A DNA stretch of 64,000 nt from Trinickia dinghuensis. Its GTDB lineage: Bacteria > Pseudomonadota > Gammaproteobacteria > Burkholderiales > Burkholderiaceae. The notes beneath the pieces are model-generated. The model was not told the origin of the DNA. It saw only the letters and a list, made by a program, of their open reading frames with translations, and searched no databases. The position numbers were made by a program, and so were the translations under genes. Where the stretch lies: positions 124,001-188,000 of the forward strand of contig NZ_QRGA01000006.1 of NCBI RefSeq assembly GCF_003367175.1. The letters are read 5' to 3'. Every line of letters begins with the position of its first letter. Positions within the stretch are counted from its first letter, which is position 1. Of this stretch, positions 1 to 9,290 are shown piece by piece.

Positions 1-1029
1 CAGGATCCAGCGCTCGCTAAAGGCGGCCCAGATGTCGCCGAGCGGCAGCAGGCGCAGCCTCGGCGCATCGCCGGCGAACAAGAACCCGCTCGCGAGCAGG
101 ACCGCTCGCGCGACGGCATAGACCTCGATCACGGTCTGCACGACGTCGGCTTCCTGGGTGCCGTCATCCGTCAGCAGCGACATCGCGACAACTGCCACGC
201 CGATGAACGCCGCGAGCGGAATCGCTTCGAGCAGCGTGTGCAGCAAGGCATAAGGCAGGCGCTGCAGCACCGACCAATGCTGGCCCGCGTGGGCCGCGTT
301 GCGCTGATTGCGAGCCGCGCGCAGCGCGTGTTCGTCGATGCTCGCGGCGGGCACGTTCGCATTGAGCGTGCTCACCTCGGCGTCGGCCCGCGCGTTGGCG
401 GCGTTCGCGGCATCCGTTCCACCGTTCGCACCCGCTTCGCTCTGGCCTTCGGCCTTGCCGACGGCCAGCGCGGCCACGCGCTTTCTAAGCAGCCAAGTGA
501 AGAACCAACTCACGAGCCACGCGGGAACAAGCGTGGCCACGAGCGTCCAGCCCAACTGTTCGAGCTGTGCGCGCCCCTCCTTGCTCGTGATTTCGTAGCC
601 CCACCAGGCGCGCACGGAGCGCACGTCGAGCAAGGCGCCCGCGGAATGGCGCAACGATGTCCCAACCTTCCGAATGGAGTTGACGGTGGAGTGAGAGATC
701 TGCGAGACGAGCCCGTTCGAGGCGATCGCCGACAGGACGGCCGATGCGCTTTTGGGGGGCGCGGCCGCGGGCGCGCTGGCGGCGGGCGGCGTGGCAAGCG
801 CGCCGGCCGCCGCAATGGCGCGCAGCGTGTCTTCCATCTGCGAGCGCGACTTCGGATCGCCGAGCACTTGCAGCGCGTGCTTGGCCTGCTCGGGTGTCAG
901 AACGACCGTGGAAGGGTTGGAGACGGGCTGCGCCGCCGCGGGCGCCGAAGCCGGCGCCGCATACGCGGAAGAATCGCAATACGATAAGAACAATAGGCAG
1001 AGTAAGCAGGCGGACAGAAATTTGCGCAT
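1..1029 (-). CDS. Mechanosensitive ion channel family protein (5' part, runs off left edge)
   Basis: An open frame reads leftward from ATG at 1029 to the window edge with no stop, giving the first 343 residues. It begins with a signal peptide (MRKFLSACLLCLLFLS...AYA), then an Ala/Pro-rich periplasmic stretch with a 'LTPEQAKHALQVLGDPKSR' segment, then hydrophobic segments near residues 165-185 and 275-310. This layout matches the long MscS-type channels (YbiO/YnaI-like) of proteobacteria, which open under membrane tension to release solutes. The conserved MscS pore and beta domain would lie beyond the edge, so the family call rests on the N-terminal architecture only. It is transcribed in the same direction as selD but lies 133 bp downstream of it and may have its own promoter. 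Confidence 0.7.
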   Translation of the reverse strand, partial: MRKFLSACLLCLLFLSYCDSSAYAAPASAPAAAQPVSNPSTVVLTPEQAKHALQVLGDPKSRSQMEDTLRAIAAAGALATPPAASAPAAAPPKSASAVLSAIASNGLVSQISHSTVNSIRKVGTSLRHSAGALLDVRSVRAWWGYEITSKEGRAQLEQLGWTLVATLVPAWLVSWFFTWLLRKRVAALAVGKAEGQSEAGANGGTDAANAANARADAEVSTLNANVPAASIDEHALRAARNQRNAAHAGQHWSVLQRLPYALLHTLLEAIPLAAFIGVAVVAMSLLTDDGTQEADVVQTVIEVYAVARAVLLASGFLFAGDAPRLRLLPLGDIWAAFSERWIL

Positions 1030-1162
1030 AGAAACGTGAGGAAGAAACGCCAAAGACAGGGAGCGCAAGCCGCGAATAGACCGTGGCAGCGCGCTCGATC
1101 CCCATCTGACTCCGTTCTTACCCGAACGATCCCGAAAACTTGCCGCCGGTCGCCTTCGACCG

Positions 1163-2236
1163 TCAAACCACCTCGATGCGCGGCGCCCCGCCGGTCATTT
1201 CTCCGATCACCGCGGCTCGGGCGAAGCCCTCGGCGCGAAAGCAGGCGAGCACGTCGTCGACCGCGCCGGGCGCGCACGCCGCGAGCAAGCCGCCCGAGGT
1301 CTGGGGATCGGTGAGCAATGAACGTGCCGCCTCGGGCAGCGCCGAATCGAGTTCGACTTCGGCACCATACGACGTCCAGTTGCGTGCCGATGCCCCCGTC
1401 ACGATGCCGCGCGCGGCCAATGCTTCGACCCCAGCCAGCCAAGGCAAGTCGCGATAGCGCAGACGAATGCCGCACGACGCGCCGCGCGCGAGTTCCAGCG
1501 CGTGCCCGAGCAAGCCGAAGCCCGTCACGTCCGTCAGCGCGTGAACGTCCGGCATGTCGGCGAGCGCGATGCCGGGACGGTTCAGCCGGGTGGCCGAGTC
1601 GATCATCTCGGCATATCCGGCCTGATCGAGTTCGTTTTTCTTCAGCGCGGCCGACAACACGCCGACGCCGAGCGGCTTGCCGAGCACGAGGACGTCCCCG
1701 GCGCGCGCGGTCGAGTTGCGCTTGACGCGTGCCGGATGCACGACGCCGAGCGCCGCCAAGCCGTAGATCGGCTCGACCGAATCGATCGAATGTCCGCCCG
1801 CCACCGGAATGCCGGCCTCCGCACAGACGCTTTCGCCGCCGCGCAGGATGGCAGCGATGGTCTGCCTCGGCAGCACGTTGATCGGCATGCCCACCAGCGC
1901 GAGCGCGAGAATCGGCCGCGCCCCCATCGCATAGAGATCGGACAAGGCATTGGTGGCGGCGATGCGGCCGAAGTCGTAGGGATCGTCGACGATCGGCATG
2001 AAAAAATCCGTCGTCGCGACGATCGCCTGCTCGTCGTTGAGCCGATAGACGGCGGCATCGTCGGCCGTCTCCCTGCCCACGAGCAAATCGGCGAAAGCCG
2101 CGGTGGGCAGCGGCGCGGCCTGCGTGGCAAGCAACTCGGCCAGCACGCCCGGCGCGATCTTGCAGCCGCAGCCGCCGCCGTGCGAAAGGCTCGTCAAACG
2201 CGGCACCGCGCCGCCCGCATCGTGTCGATCGTTCAT
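1163..2236 (-). CDS. selD: Selenide, water dikinase SelD
   Basis: Makes selenophosphate from selenide and ATP, the selenium donor for selenocysteine and for 2-selenouridine in tRNA. The N-terminus carries the catalytic SHGGGCGCK motif (Cys23 and Lys26 with the start used here, matching Cys17/Lys20 of E. coli). The ATP-binding AIRS-type core follows with TTDFFMPIVDDP near residue 85 and TDVTGFGLLGH near 240. The length of 357 aa is a little above the E. coli enzyme. The ATG at 2236 has a purine-rich AAGGAAG upstream; an ATG at 2248 and a TTG at 2260 overlapping the upstream stop are alternatives. It follows the glutamate dehydrogenase gene by about 20 bp and is probably co-transcribed. No selA or selB lies in this window, but selU does (41,916-42,965). 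Confidence 0.95.
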   Translation of the reverse strand: MNDRHDAGGAVPRLTSLSHGGGCGCKIAPGVLAELLATQAAPLPTAAFADLLVGRETADDAAVYRLNDEQAIVATTDFFMPIVDDPYDFGRIAATNALSDLYAMGARPILALALVGMPINVLPRQTIAAILRGGESVCAEAGIPVAGGHSIDSVEPIYGLAALGVVHPARVKRNSTARAGDVLVLGKPLGVGVLSAALKKNELDQAGYAEMIDSATRLNRPGIALADMPDVHALTDVTGFGLLGHALELARGASCGIRLRYRDLPWLAGVEALAARGIVTGASARNWTSYGAEVELDSALPEAARSLLTDPQTSGGLLAACAPGAVDDVLACFRAEGFARAAVIGEMTGGAPRIEVV

Positions 2237-2256
2237 TGCTTCCTTCATTCCTTGAA

Positions 2257-5200
2257 TCAACCCCTTTCCAATACCGTCATTTCACGGACGAGCACGAGCA
2301 GCATCGACAAGCTCGCACCGCCCGACGCGCGCTGTTCGGCAACCAGTTGCGCGAAGCGCGCGAGTTGGGGTGCACGCTGTTCGCGCCAAGCCTCCCCGAT
2401 CGCCTCGGCCGTCGCGCGCTCGGGCGCGCGGGCGAGCGCGCTGACCGTCAGCGCGCGCTTGAGCCGGGCGAGTTCGGCCAGCGCCGCGGCGCGCGCAAGC
2501 ATGTCCCAATGCGTGTGCGTCGGCAACGAATTCGCCCGCTCGGCGATGAAGCCGTAGTCGAGCATGGTTCCGAGCGAGAAGTAGACGCCCGCCACGAGCT
2601 CGATCGGCTGCGCGACGTTCGCGGCGACTTCGGCGACATCGAGCACCGCCACCGAGATTTCGCCGCTCGCGACGCGTCCCGCCAGCTCCGTATCCACGCC
2701 AGCCTGCTCGAGCGTACCGCGGCGCTCGTCGAGCGCCTCGAGTTCGGCGCTCGGCAGCAGCGCCGGCAACCTCGGCGCCAGCCGCGACGCCGCTTCACGG
2801 CAGCGATCGATCAGCGCGGCGACGCTCGAACCGTCGCGCGTATTCTGCTCGGTTTGCAATTGTCGCAGGAACCAGAGCGCCGCGCGCTCCATGAGCCGCG
2901 CCACGTCGACGAACATGCGTGCCTGGACGTCGTCGGCGACGCGATTGTCGAGCGCATCGATCCGGAGCCAGACGTCGTCGATATCGAACACGTCGCGCGC
3001 CATCATACAGGCACGCACGATGTCGCTGGCCTTGGCGTCGGTCTCCTCTTGCAGGCGCTGCACGAACGCGCAGCCCACGCGATTGACGAGCGCATTGGCC
3101 ACGTGCGTAGCCAAGATTTCGCGCTTCAACGGATGCCGCGAGGCCGCATCGGCGAAGCGCGTCTGCAACGGCTTCGGAAAATACTCGCGCAGCATGTCGG
3201 CGACGAGCGCGTCTTCCGGCAGGTCGGAATCGAGCAGCTCGTCGTAGAGCCACATTTTGCTGTAGGCCAGCAGCACCGCGCGTTCGGGCGACGTCAACCC
3301 GGCCTTGGCCCCCTGCCGCTCGGCGATTTCCTCGTCGTTCGGCAAGAACTCGATGGTCCGGTTCAAGCGGCCGATGCGTTCGAGCGAACGCATGAGCCGC
3401 ACTTCGGCTTCGAACAGCTCGCTCGCATAGCGTCCGCCGATGGCGAGCGCCTGCGTCTGCTGATAGTTGTCGCGCAACACGAGCAGCCCGACTTCGTCGG
3501 TCATCTCAGCCAGCAGCACGTTGCGCTGCTTTTCCGTCATCTCGCCGTCGGCCACGACGAGTCCGAGCAGGATCTTGATGTTGACTTCGTGATCCGAACA
3601 ATCGACGCCGGCCGAATTGTCGATCGCATCGGTGTTGATGCGTCCGCCCTTCTGCGCATACTCGATGCGGCCCAATTGCGTCAGCCCCAGGTTGCCGCCC
3701 TCGGCGACCACCTTCGCGCGCAATTGCGCGCCGTTCACGCGCACGGCGTCGCTCGCACGGTCGCCCGCCTGCGCGTGCGTTTCGCGCGTGGCTTTCACGT
3801 AAGTCCCGATGCCGCCGTTGTAGAGCAAATCGACCGGCGCGAGCAGGATCGCGCGAATGAGTTCGTTCGGCGCCAGCGCCGTCGCCGTGATGCCGAGCAC
3901 GGCCTGCACGGCGGGCGAGATCGGGATCGCCTTCGCCGTTCGAGGAAAGATGCCGCCGCCGGCCGAGATCTTCGTGTGATCGTAATCGGCCCAGCTCGAG
4001 CGCTCGAGCCCGAACAGCCGCTCGCGCTCGATGAAGCTCGCCTCCGGATCGGGATTCGGGTCGAGAAAGACATGCCGGTGATCGAACGCGGCCACGAGCC
4101 GGATGTGGCGCGAAAGCAGCATGCCGTTGCCGAACACGTCGCCCGACATATCGCCGACTCCGACGACCGTGAAGTCGGTCGTCTGTGTATCGACGCCCAT
4201 CTGGCGGAAGTGGCGCTTGACCGATTCCCAGGCGCCGCGCGCCGTGATGCCCATTTTCTTGTGGTCGTAGCCGACCGAACCGCCCGACGCGAACGCATCG
4301 TCGAGCCAAAATCCGTACTGGTGCGCGATCGCATTCGCGTAGTCGGAGAACGTGGCCGTGCCTTTGTCCGCCGCGACCACGAGGTAAGGATCGTCGCTGT
4401 CGTGGCGCACGACGTCGGGCGGCGCGACGATCGCGCCCGCTAGGCGATTGTCGGTCACGTCGAGCAGGCCGCGCAGGAACGTCTGGTAGCAGGCGATGCC
4501 TTCGCGCATCGCCGCTTCCCGATCGCCGCCGATGGGCGGATTCTTGACCACGAAGCCGCCCTTGGAGCCCACCGGCACGATGACCGTGTTCTTGACCATC
4601 TGCGCCTTCATGAGCCCGAGCACCTCGGTGCGAAAATCCTCGCGGCGATCCGACCAGCGCAAGCCGCCGCGCGCGACGCGCCCGCCCCGCAGATGCACGC
4701 CTTCGACGCGCGGCGAATACACCCAGATCTCGAACATCGGTTTGGGCTCGGGCAGCCCCGGCACGCGCGACGGATCGAGCTTGAACGAGACGTAAGGCAG
4801 CGGCTCGCCGTCCGCGCCGCGGCGAAAGTAATTCGTCCGTATCGTCGCATTGATGACGCCGAGGAACTGCCGCAAGATGCGGTCTTCGTCTAGGTTCGGG
4901 ACCTGATCGAGCGCGGCCTCGATGCCTTGCAGCAAGGACTCGGTGCGCATGGCGCGCGCGGGCCCGAGCGCCGGATCGAAGCGCGTCAGAAAGAGATCGA
5001 CGAGCCCGCGCGCGAGCGCCGGATTGCCCGTCACCGCGCGTTCGATATAGGCGTCGCTGAACGTCGAGCCCACCTGCCGCAGATACTTCGCATAGGCGCG
5101 CAGAATCGACACCTCACGCGCCGCGAGTTGGGCGCGCAGCACGAGCCGGTTGAAGTCGTCGTTCTCGACCTCCCCAGCCCAGACGCGCGCGAACGCTTCC

Positions 5201-7116
5201 TCGAACAACGCCTTGACGCGCTCGATGTCGAACTCGACGTCGTCCGTCAATTCCAGGCCGAAGTCGTGCACCCAAGCCGGCATCGAGCCGGCCGGCTCGA
5301 GCAGATAGGGACGCTCTTCGTCGACGCGCACGCCCAGGTGTTCCAGCATCGGCAAGCTGCGCGACAGCGCGATCGACTGCCCGGTGCGATAGACCTTGAA
5401 TCGAAACGCGCGCGGCGCCGCTTCGATCGGCCGGTACAGATTCATCGAAAGCGTTTCGCCGCGGTGGGCGGCTTCGACGAGTTCGATGTCGCGCACGGCC
5501 GTACGCGCCGCGTAGTCTTCGCGATAGCCGGCCGGAAACGAATCGCCGTAGCGCAGCAGCAGACGATTGCCCTCTTCTTCGCCGAAGCGTTCGAGCAATG
5601 CGTCGGCGAGATCGTCCTGCCAGCGGCGCGTGGCTTGGACGAGCCGCGTTTCGAGTTCGCGCGTGTCGACCTCGGGCAGCGCGCCGTTATTCGTGCGCAC
5701 GACGATGTGAATGCGCGCGAGCGGCGATTCCGAGAGTAGCGGAGTGAACTCCACGCTCGTGCCGTTGAACGCGTCGGCCAGCAGCTTGGCTATGCGCCGG
5801 CGCAAGTCGGTGTTGTACTTTTCGCGGGCGACGAAGATGAGGCACGAGACGAATCGCTCGAACCGGTCGCGCCGCACGAACACCCGCGTGCGCTGGTGCT
5901 CCTGCAGACGCAGGATCCCGAGCCCGATCTCGTAAAGCTCGTCTTCGCTTGTTTGAAACAGCTCATCGCGCGGGTACTGCTCGAGGACGGTCACCAGCGA
6001 TTTGTGCAAATGCCCTTTCGCAAGGAAGCCCACGCGCCGCATGAGATTCGCGCATTTTCGCCGCACGATGGGGATGTCGTTGATCGAACCGGTGTAGGCC
6101 GTCGATGTGTACAAGCCGAGCATCCGGCGCTCGCCGACGAGCTTGCCGTCGGGGCCGAACAGTTTGACGCCGACGTAGTCCAGATAGCCGGGCCGATGCA
6201 CCGTCGCTCGCGAATTGGCTTTCGTGAGAAAGATCGGCGACGGTCCGTCGATGATCTCCGCTGCCGCGCGCGGCAGCGGCGTCAGATCGGGCGCCTCCGC
6301 TCTGCGCAAGCTCTCTCGCAAAATACCCGTTCCGGTACCTTCCACGCCGCGTAATGCGAAGCCGCCGTCGTACGGCACGAGCGCGTAGTCGCGCAAGCCC
6401 AGGAACGTGAAATGGTCGGCCACCATCCATTCGAGAAACGCACGCGCCTCGATCGCGTCGTCTCCGGATTCGCGCGCGGCCAGTGCCTTGATCGTCTCCC
6501 TGGCAACGGCCTGCATCTTCGACCAATCCTCCACGGCGGCCCGCACGTCGCCGAGCACGCGCGCGATGTTGGCGCGCAGCTCGGCCAATTTCGCCGCCTC
6601 GCTGCAGCGGTCGATCTCGAAGTGGATGAACGACTCGAGACGCGAGCGATGCGCCGTGTCGTCCTCCTCGCTCGCCGCGCCGCCCGGCTCGATGCGCACG
6701 ATCGCGCCTTGCACGTCGCGCCAGACGCGATAGACCGGGTGAATGCCCGAATGCAGCGTGAGCCCGCAGCGGTTCACCTCCATCGTCACCGAATCGACGA
6801 GGAACGGCATGTCGTCGTTGACGATTTCGATGACGGTGTGATCGGAGTGCCAACCCTGCTCGTCGAGCACGGGGTTGTAGACACGCAGCGCGGCGGCGCC
6901 CGATGCGAATCGCTGGGCGGTTTGCCAATGCGCCATCGCCGCGCCGTAGAGATCGGCGATGCTGCGGCTTTGCAAATCTTGCACGTCGGCGAGTTCGAAG
7001 TAAAAACGCAGGAACGATTCGATCGGGCCGAAGGCGGTCTCCGACCATCGCCCTCGCGCGTACTCGACGACATCCGTAAGCAGGTGAGCGACGGCTTCTT
7101 CGTTGTTCGATAGCAT
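2257..7116 (-). CDS. gdhB: NAD-dependent glutamate dehydrogenase, large (~180 kDa) type
   Basis: Catalyses oxidative deamination of glutamate to 2-oxoglutarate and ammonia with NAD+, a catabolic entry of glutamate into the TCA cycle. The 1,619-aa length is typical of the large bacterial class. The long N-terminal regulatory half contains ACT-like regions. The dehydrogenase core lies around residues 790-1,260 and includes the conserved VPVGSKGGFVVKN segment and the SVGYDHKKMGITARGAWESV region. The start at 7116 has a perfect CGGAGG box five bases upstream; the frame stays open for another 50 codons upstream, but that stretch is Arg-rich and unlike protein. It follows an alpha/beta hydrolase gene by 64 bp and precedes selD. 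Family membership is certain; the symbol follows Pseudomonas usage. Confidence 0.95.
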   Translation of the reverse strand: MLSNNEEAVAHLLTDVVEYARGRWSETAFGPIESFLRFYFELADVQDLQSRSIADLYGAAMAHWQTAQRFASGAAALRVYNPVLDEQGWHSDHTVIEIVNDDMPFLVDSVTMEVNRCGLTLHSGIHPVYRVWRDVQGAIVRIEPGGAASEEDDTAHRSRLESFIHFEIDRCSEAAKLAELRANIARVLGDVRAAVEDWSKMQAVARETIKALAARESGDDAIEARAFLEWMVADHFTFLGLRDYALVPYDGGFALRGVEGTGTGILRESLRRAEAPDLTPLPRAAAEIIDGPSPIFLTKANSRATVHRPGYLDYVGVKLFGPDGKLVGERRMLGLYTSTAYTGSINDIPIVRRKCANLMRRVGFLAKGHLHKSLVTVLEQYPRDELFQTSEDELYEIGLGILRLQEHQRTRVFVRRDRFERFVSCLIFVAREKYNTDLRRRIAKLLADAFNGTSVEFTPLLSESPLARIHIVVRTNNGALPEVDTRELETRLVQATRRWQDDLADALLERFGEEEGNRLLLRYGDSFPAGYREDYAARTAVRDIELVEAAHRGETLSMNLYRPIEAAPRAFRFKVYRTGQSIALSRSLPMLEHLGVRVDEERPYLLEPAGSMPAWVHDFGLELTDDVEFDIERVKALFEEAFARVWAGEVENDDFNRLVLRAQLAAREVSILRAYAKYLRQVGSTFSDAYIERAVTGNPALARGLVDLFLTRFDPALGPARAMRTESLLQGIEAALDQVPNLDEDRILRQFLGVINATIRTNYFRRGADGEPLPYVSFKLDPSRVPGLPEPKPMFEIWVYSPRVEGVHLRGGRVARGGLRWSDRREDFRTEVLGLMKAQMVKNTVIVPVGSKGGFVVKNPPIGGDREAAMREGIACYQTFLRGLLDVTDNRLAGAIVAPPDVVRHDSDDPYLVVAADKGTATFSDYANAIAHQYGFWLDDAFASGGSVGYDHKKMGITARGAWESVKRHFRQMGVDTQTTDFTVVGVGDMSGDVFGNGMLLSRHIRLVAAFDHRHVFLDPNPDPEASFIERERLFGLERSSWADYDHTKISAGGGIFPRTAKAIPISPAVQAVLGITATALAPNELIRAILLAPVDLLYNGGIGTYVKATRETHAQAGDRASDAVRVNGAQLRAKVVAEGGNLGLTQLGRIEYAQKGGRINTDAIDNSAGVDCSDHEVNIKILLGLVVADGEMTEKQRNVLLAEMTDEVGLLVLRDNYQQTQALAIGGRYASELFEAEVRLMRSLERIGRLNRTIEFLPNDEEIAERQGAKAGLTSPERAVLLAYSKMWLYDELLDSDLPEDALVADMLREYFPKPLQTRFADAASRHPLKREILATHVANALVNRVGCAFVQRLQEETDAKASDIVRACMMARDVFDIDDVWLRIDALDNRVADDVQARMFVDVARLMERAALWFLRQLQTEQNTRDGSSVAALIDRCREAASRLAPRLPALLPSAELEALDERRGTLEQAGVDTELAGRVASGEISVAVLDVAEVAANVAQPIELVAGVYFSLGTMLDYGFIAERANSLPTHTHWDMLARAAALAELARLKRALTVSALARAPERATAEAIGEAWREQRAPQLARFAQLVAEQRASGGASLSMLLVLVREMTVLERG

Positions 7117-7180
7117 GGTGCCTCCGCAGGCGGGTGACGATGCTCGACAGTGAAAGTGGGGCTCGGCTACGTGAGCGCGA

Positions 7181-7975
7181 TTATGCGCTCGTCGACGGCG
7201 CCGGGACAGCCAAGGCATTCCCCACCCACGCCGTGATCGTATCGGCCAGCCATGCGGGATCGTCATGGGGCAAGTCGTGCCCCGCCCAAGGATGCTCGAT
7301 CAGCGGGACGCCCCAGCGAGCCGCCAGCTTTGCGGAGCAAGCGGGATGCACGAGCGCGTCGGCGCGCGAAACGAGCACGAGCACGGGACAGCGCGGCACC
7401 GACGGCGCACCGCGAAAACGCGCCGCGGCCGCGAGCTGCCGCAGCGTATTCGCGCGGGTCGGGGGCGCACTGTCGTAGATGGCGGTCCATGCCGCCAGAT
7501 CGGCCTCGCGCTCGTCCACGCGGCGGCACGTCAACGCGTGTATCGCAAGCTCCGCATCGCGCCTCGTACTCGCGCGCCAATGCCACGCCGCGCGCGAAAC
7601 GAGCGGCCACGCACTAGGCCGCAGCCGCTCGAACGATCCGTTGAAGCGGCCCATGCTCGTATTGATGAGCACGAGCCGCTCGATCTCGAGCGGAAAACGC
7701 TGCGCCCAATCGACGGCCACCATCGCCCCGAGCGAAAGCGCGACGATGCGATACGGCGGCGCATGCCCGCCCTGCGCGAGCCGCGCGCGCACGAAGTCCG
7801 TCGTCGCGGCGATGCATGCAGGCGCGCGCTCGCCTGCATGCTGCCCGCTGCCGGGCAGATCGGGACACACGATCGCGTCGTCCCGGCCCAGGCCGCATGC
7901 TCGCAGCCGCTCCGGAACCTGCGCCCAATGTCTCGCCTCGCGCGTCAGCCCGCGCAGCAAGATCCATGCGCTCAT
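7181..7975 (-). CDS. Alpha/beta-fold hydrolase
   Basis: A 264-aa single-domain hydrolase. An oxyanion-side segment (ILLRGLTREARHW) is followed by CPDLPGSG, a nucleophile elbow with serine (ALSLGAMVAVDWA, near residue 97), an acid (SRADALVHP, near 210) and a histidine (WAGHDLPHDDP, near 232). These are the parts of a Ser-Asp-His serine hydrolase; the substrate is unknown. ATG at 7975 overlaps the stop of the upstream M14 peptidase gene by four bases (ATGA), so the two are almost surely translationally coupled. The pairing could mean release of a small ester or lactone and a peptide-like substrate in one pathway, which is only inference. Confidence 0.8.
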   Translation of the reverse strand: MSAWILLRGLTREARHWAQVPERLRACGLGRDDAIVCPDLPGSGQHAGERAPACIAATTDFVRARLAQGGHAPPYRIVALSLGAMVAVDWAQRFPLEIERLVLINTSMGRFNGSFERLRPSAWPLVSRAAWHWRASTRRDAELAIHALTCRRVDEREADLAAWTAIYDSAPPTRANTLRQLAAAARFRGAPSVPRCPVLVLVSRADALVHPACSAKLAARWGVPLIEHPWAGHDLPHDDPAWLADTITAWVGNALAVPAPSTSA

Positions 7976-9012
7976 GCTCGCGGCCTCCGGTACCAATACT
8001 CGACCGCGCGCGTCATCAAGCGTTCGCGTCCCGTGCCGCTCGGGAGCCAGCGCTGCGAGGCATAGGCGGCGCGCGCGAGAAAGTCGAGCAGGTTCGTATG
8101 CCGGCGCAGCACACGTTCCGTACGATGGGCCTTGATGGGATTGAACATCCCTTCCCTGCGCAAGATCTGCAGCGGATTCTTCTTGATCCAAAGCCACGAG
8201 CCGAGTTCGAGCGTAAGCGGCAAGAAGATCGACGATGTGCCGCGCTTGTCGTACGCGTAGTCCCACAGATCGCCGTGCGCGAGGTACTGCATGCTCTGCG
8301 GCTCGAACACATAGCCGTGATGCGGGTGCGCTTGCTCGAACATCGCCTTGAGCAGGAACATCTCCGGCAAATGCCCGATGTGCCTTGTCGACTTCGCGTA
8401 AGGAAACCATATGCTGTCGCGAAAGCCGTAGCCCGAATGACAATCGAGCGCGAAGCTGAGCGGCCGTGTCAGCAACTCCTGCTCCACGACACGCAGCAGC
8501 GTCGCCGCCTCGACCTCCATCGGTGCCCCGCTCGCTCCGCGATACCAAGGGAGCCACGAGCCGATCCGCTGGCCGCCGGCCAGGAACGGCACGCGGCCTT
8601 CCGCGTTCTGCGGCGCATTGCGCATGAGGTCGACGCCGTTGGGGTTGGAGCGCCTCATGGCCCACATGCCGCCGGGATTGACGATCGGCATGAACACGAG
8701 CCGGACCGAGCGCAGCTCCTCCTGCAGCAGTTCGTCCCATTCGAGGCGAGCCACTAGCGAGCGCATGTAATCGAGCAATAGCCGCGTGCCGATCCGCTCG
8801 AGCCCATGGATGCCCGCGAAGAAACCGATGGCGGGCGCTTGCGGATCGAGCGAGCCGAGCGTGGCGACGTAGATCGGGAAAGTGCGTCCGAGGGTTGTGA
8901 CCTCGCAGGCGACGCTGGCCACCATCTGTCGGCTGCCCGCATCGAGAATCGCTTTCAGCTCTTCGTATTCGGCGAACGTAGTCTCGGGCAACGAGGGAAG
9001 AACGGCGGTCAT
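7972..9012 (-). CDS. M14-family zinc carboxypeptidase-like protein
   Basis: A 346-aa protein with the M14 zinc site: FFAGIHGLERIG (His and Glu of the HxxE motif, near residues 69-72) and the third ligand in ALDCHSGYG (near 190). The general-base glutamate is probably in LTLELGSW near residue 292. There is no signal peptide, so it is likely cytoplasmic. Members of this group act on small amidated or peptide-like substrates such as succinylglutamate-type or murein-derived compounds, but nothing here fixes the substrate. It is first in a minus-strand run with the alpha/beta hydrolase (ATGA overlap) and is divergent from gabT across a 278-bp gap. Confidence 0.8.
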   Translation of the reverse strand: MTAVLPSLPETTFAEYEELKAILDAGSRQMVASVACEVTTLGRTFPIYVATLGSLDPQAPAIGFFAGIHGLERIGTRLLLDYMRSLVARLEWDELLQEELRSVRLVFMPIVNPGGMWAMRRSNPNGVDLMRNAPQNAEGRVPFLAGGQRIGSWLPWYRGASGAPMEVEAATLLRVVEQELLTRPLSFALDCHSGYGFRDSIWFPYAKSTRHIGHLPEMFLLKAMFEQAHPHHGYVFEPQSMQYLAHGDLWDYAYDKRGTSSIFLPLTLELGSWLWIKKNPLQILRREGMFNPIKAHRTERVLRRHTNLLDFLARAAYASQRWLPSGTGRERLMTRAVEYWYRRPRA

Positions 9013-9160
9013 CGCTTACAACCGGGGGAGATCGAAGGAGGGAGAACCGCCGCGGCGGACAATCTACTCAATATAGGCCGTTTTGCGCGGCTTTCAGAGC
9101 GTCTTTCGCACGTTTTTCTCCTCCGCCGCCGACGCGGCACCGTCCCCTTTAGATTGAGAG

Positions 9161-9218
9161 TGGCTCCATCATATTGCCTTAAATGGCTCTGAAGTTAAGA
9201 GCCAAAGCTGGCTATAGT
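9161..9218 (+). promoter_or_regulatory. Candidate gabT promoter/operator with TGGCTC repeats
   Basis: The gap before gabT holds TGGCTC at 9161 and again at 9184, and TGGCTA at 9209, spaced 23 and 25 bp apart. The middle copy lies in a perfect inverted repeat, GGCTCT-7-AGAGCC (9185-9203). A TATAGT at 9213-9218 could be the -10 box. Spaced direct repeats of this kind are typical of MocR/GabR-type regulators of GABA genes, but no MocR gene is in the window. The assignment is inference. Confidence 0.35.
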
Positions 9219-9290
9219 CGCCGTATGGGGTCGGCAGTAAAAGCGCGCCGGCCCAGCCATCGTCGATCCGGCAAGACTCAGGAGAACAGC

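Noticed and set aside
2236-4443. 735-codon plus-strand open frame opposite NAD-GDH
   Set aside because: Antisense shadow of a real gene; Arg/His/Asp-rich composition produced by high-GC codon bias.
8000-8740. N-terminal extension of the alpha/beta hydrolase to 519 aa
   Set aside because: It reads the M14 peptidase gene out of frame; the hydrolase starts at ATG 7975 overlapping the M14 stop.
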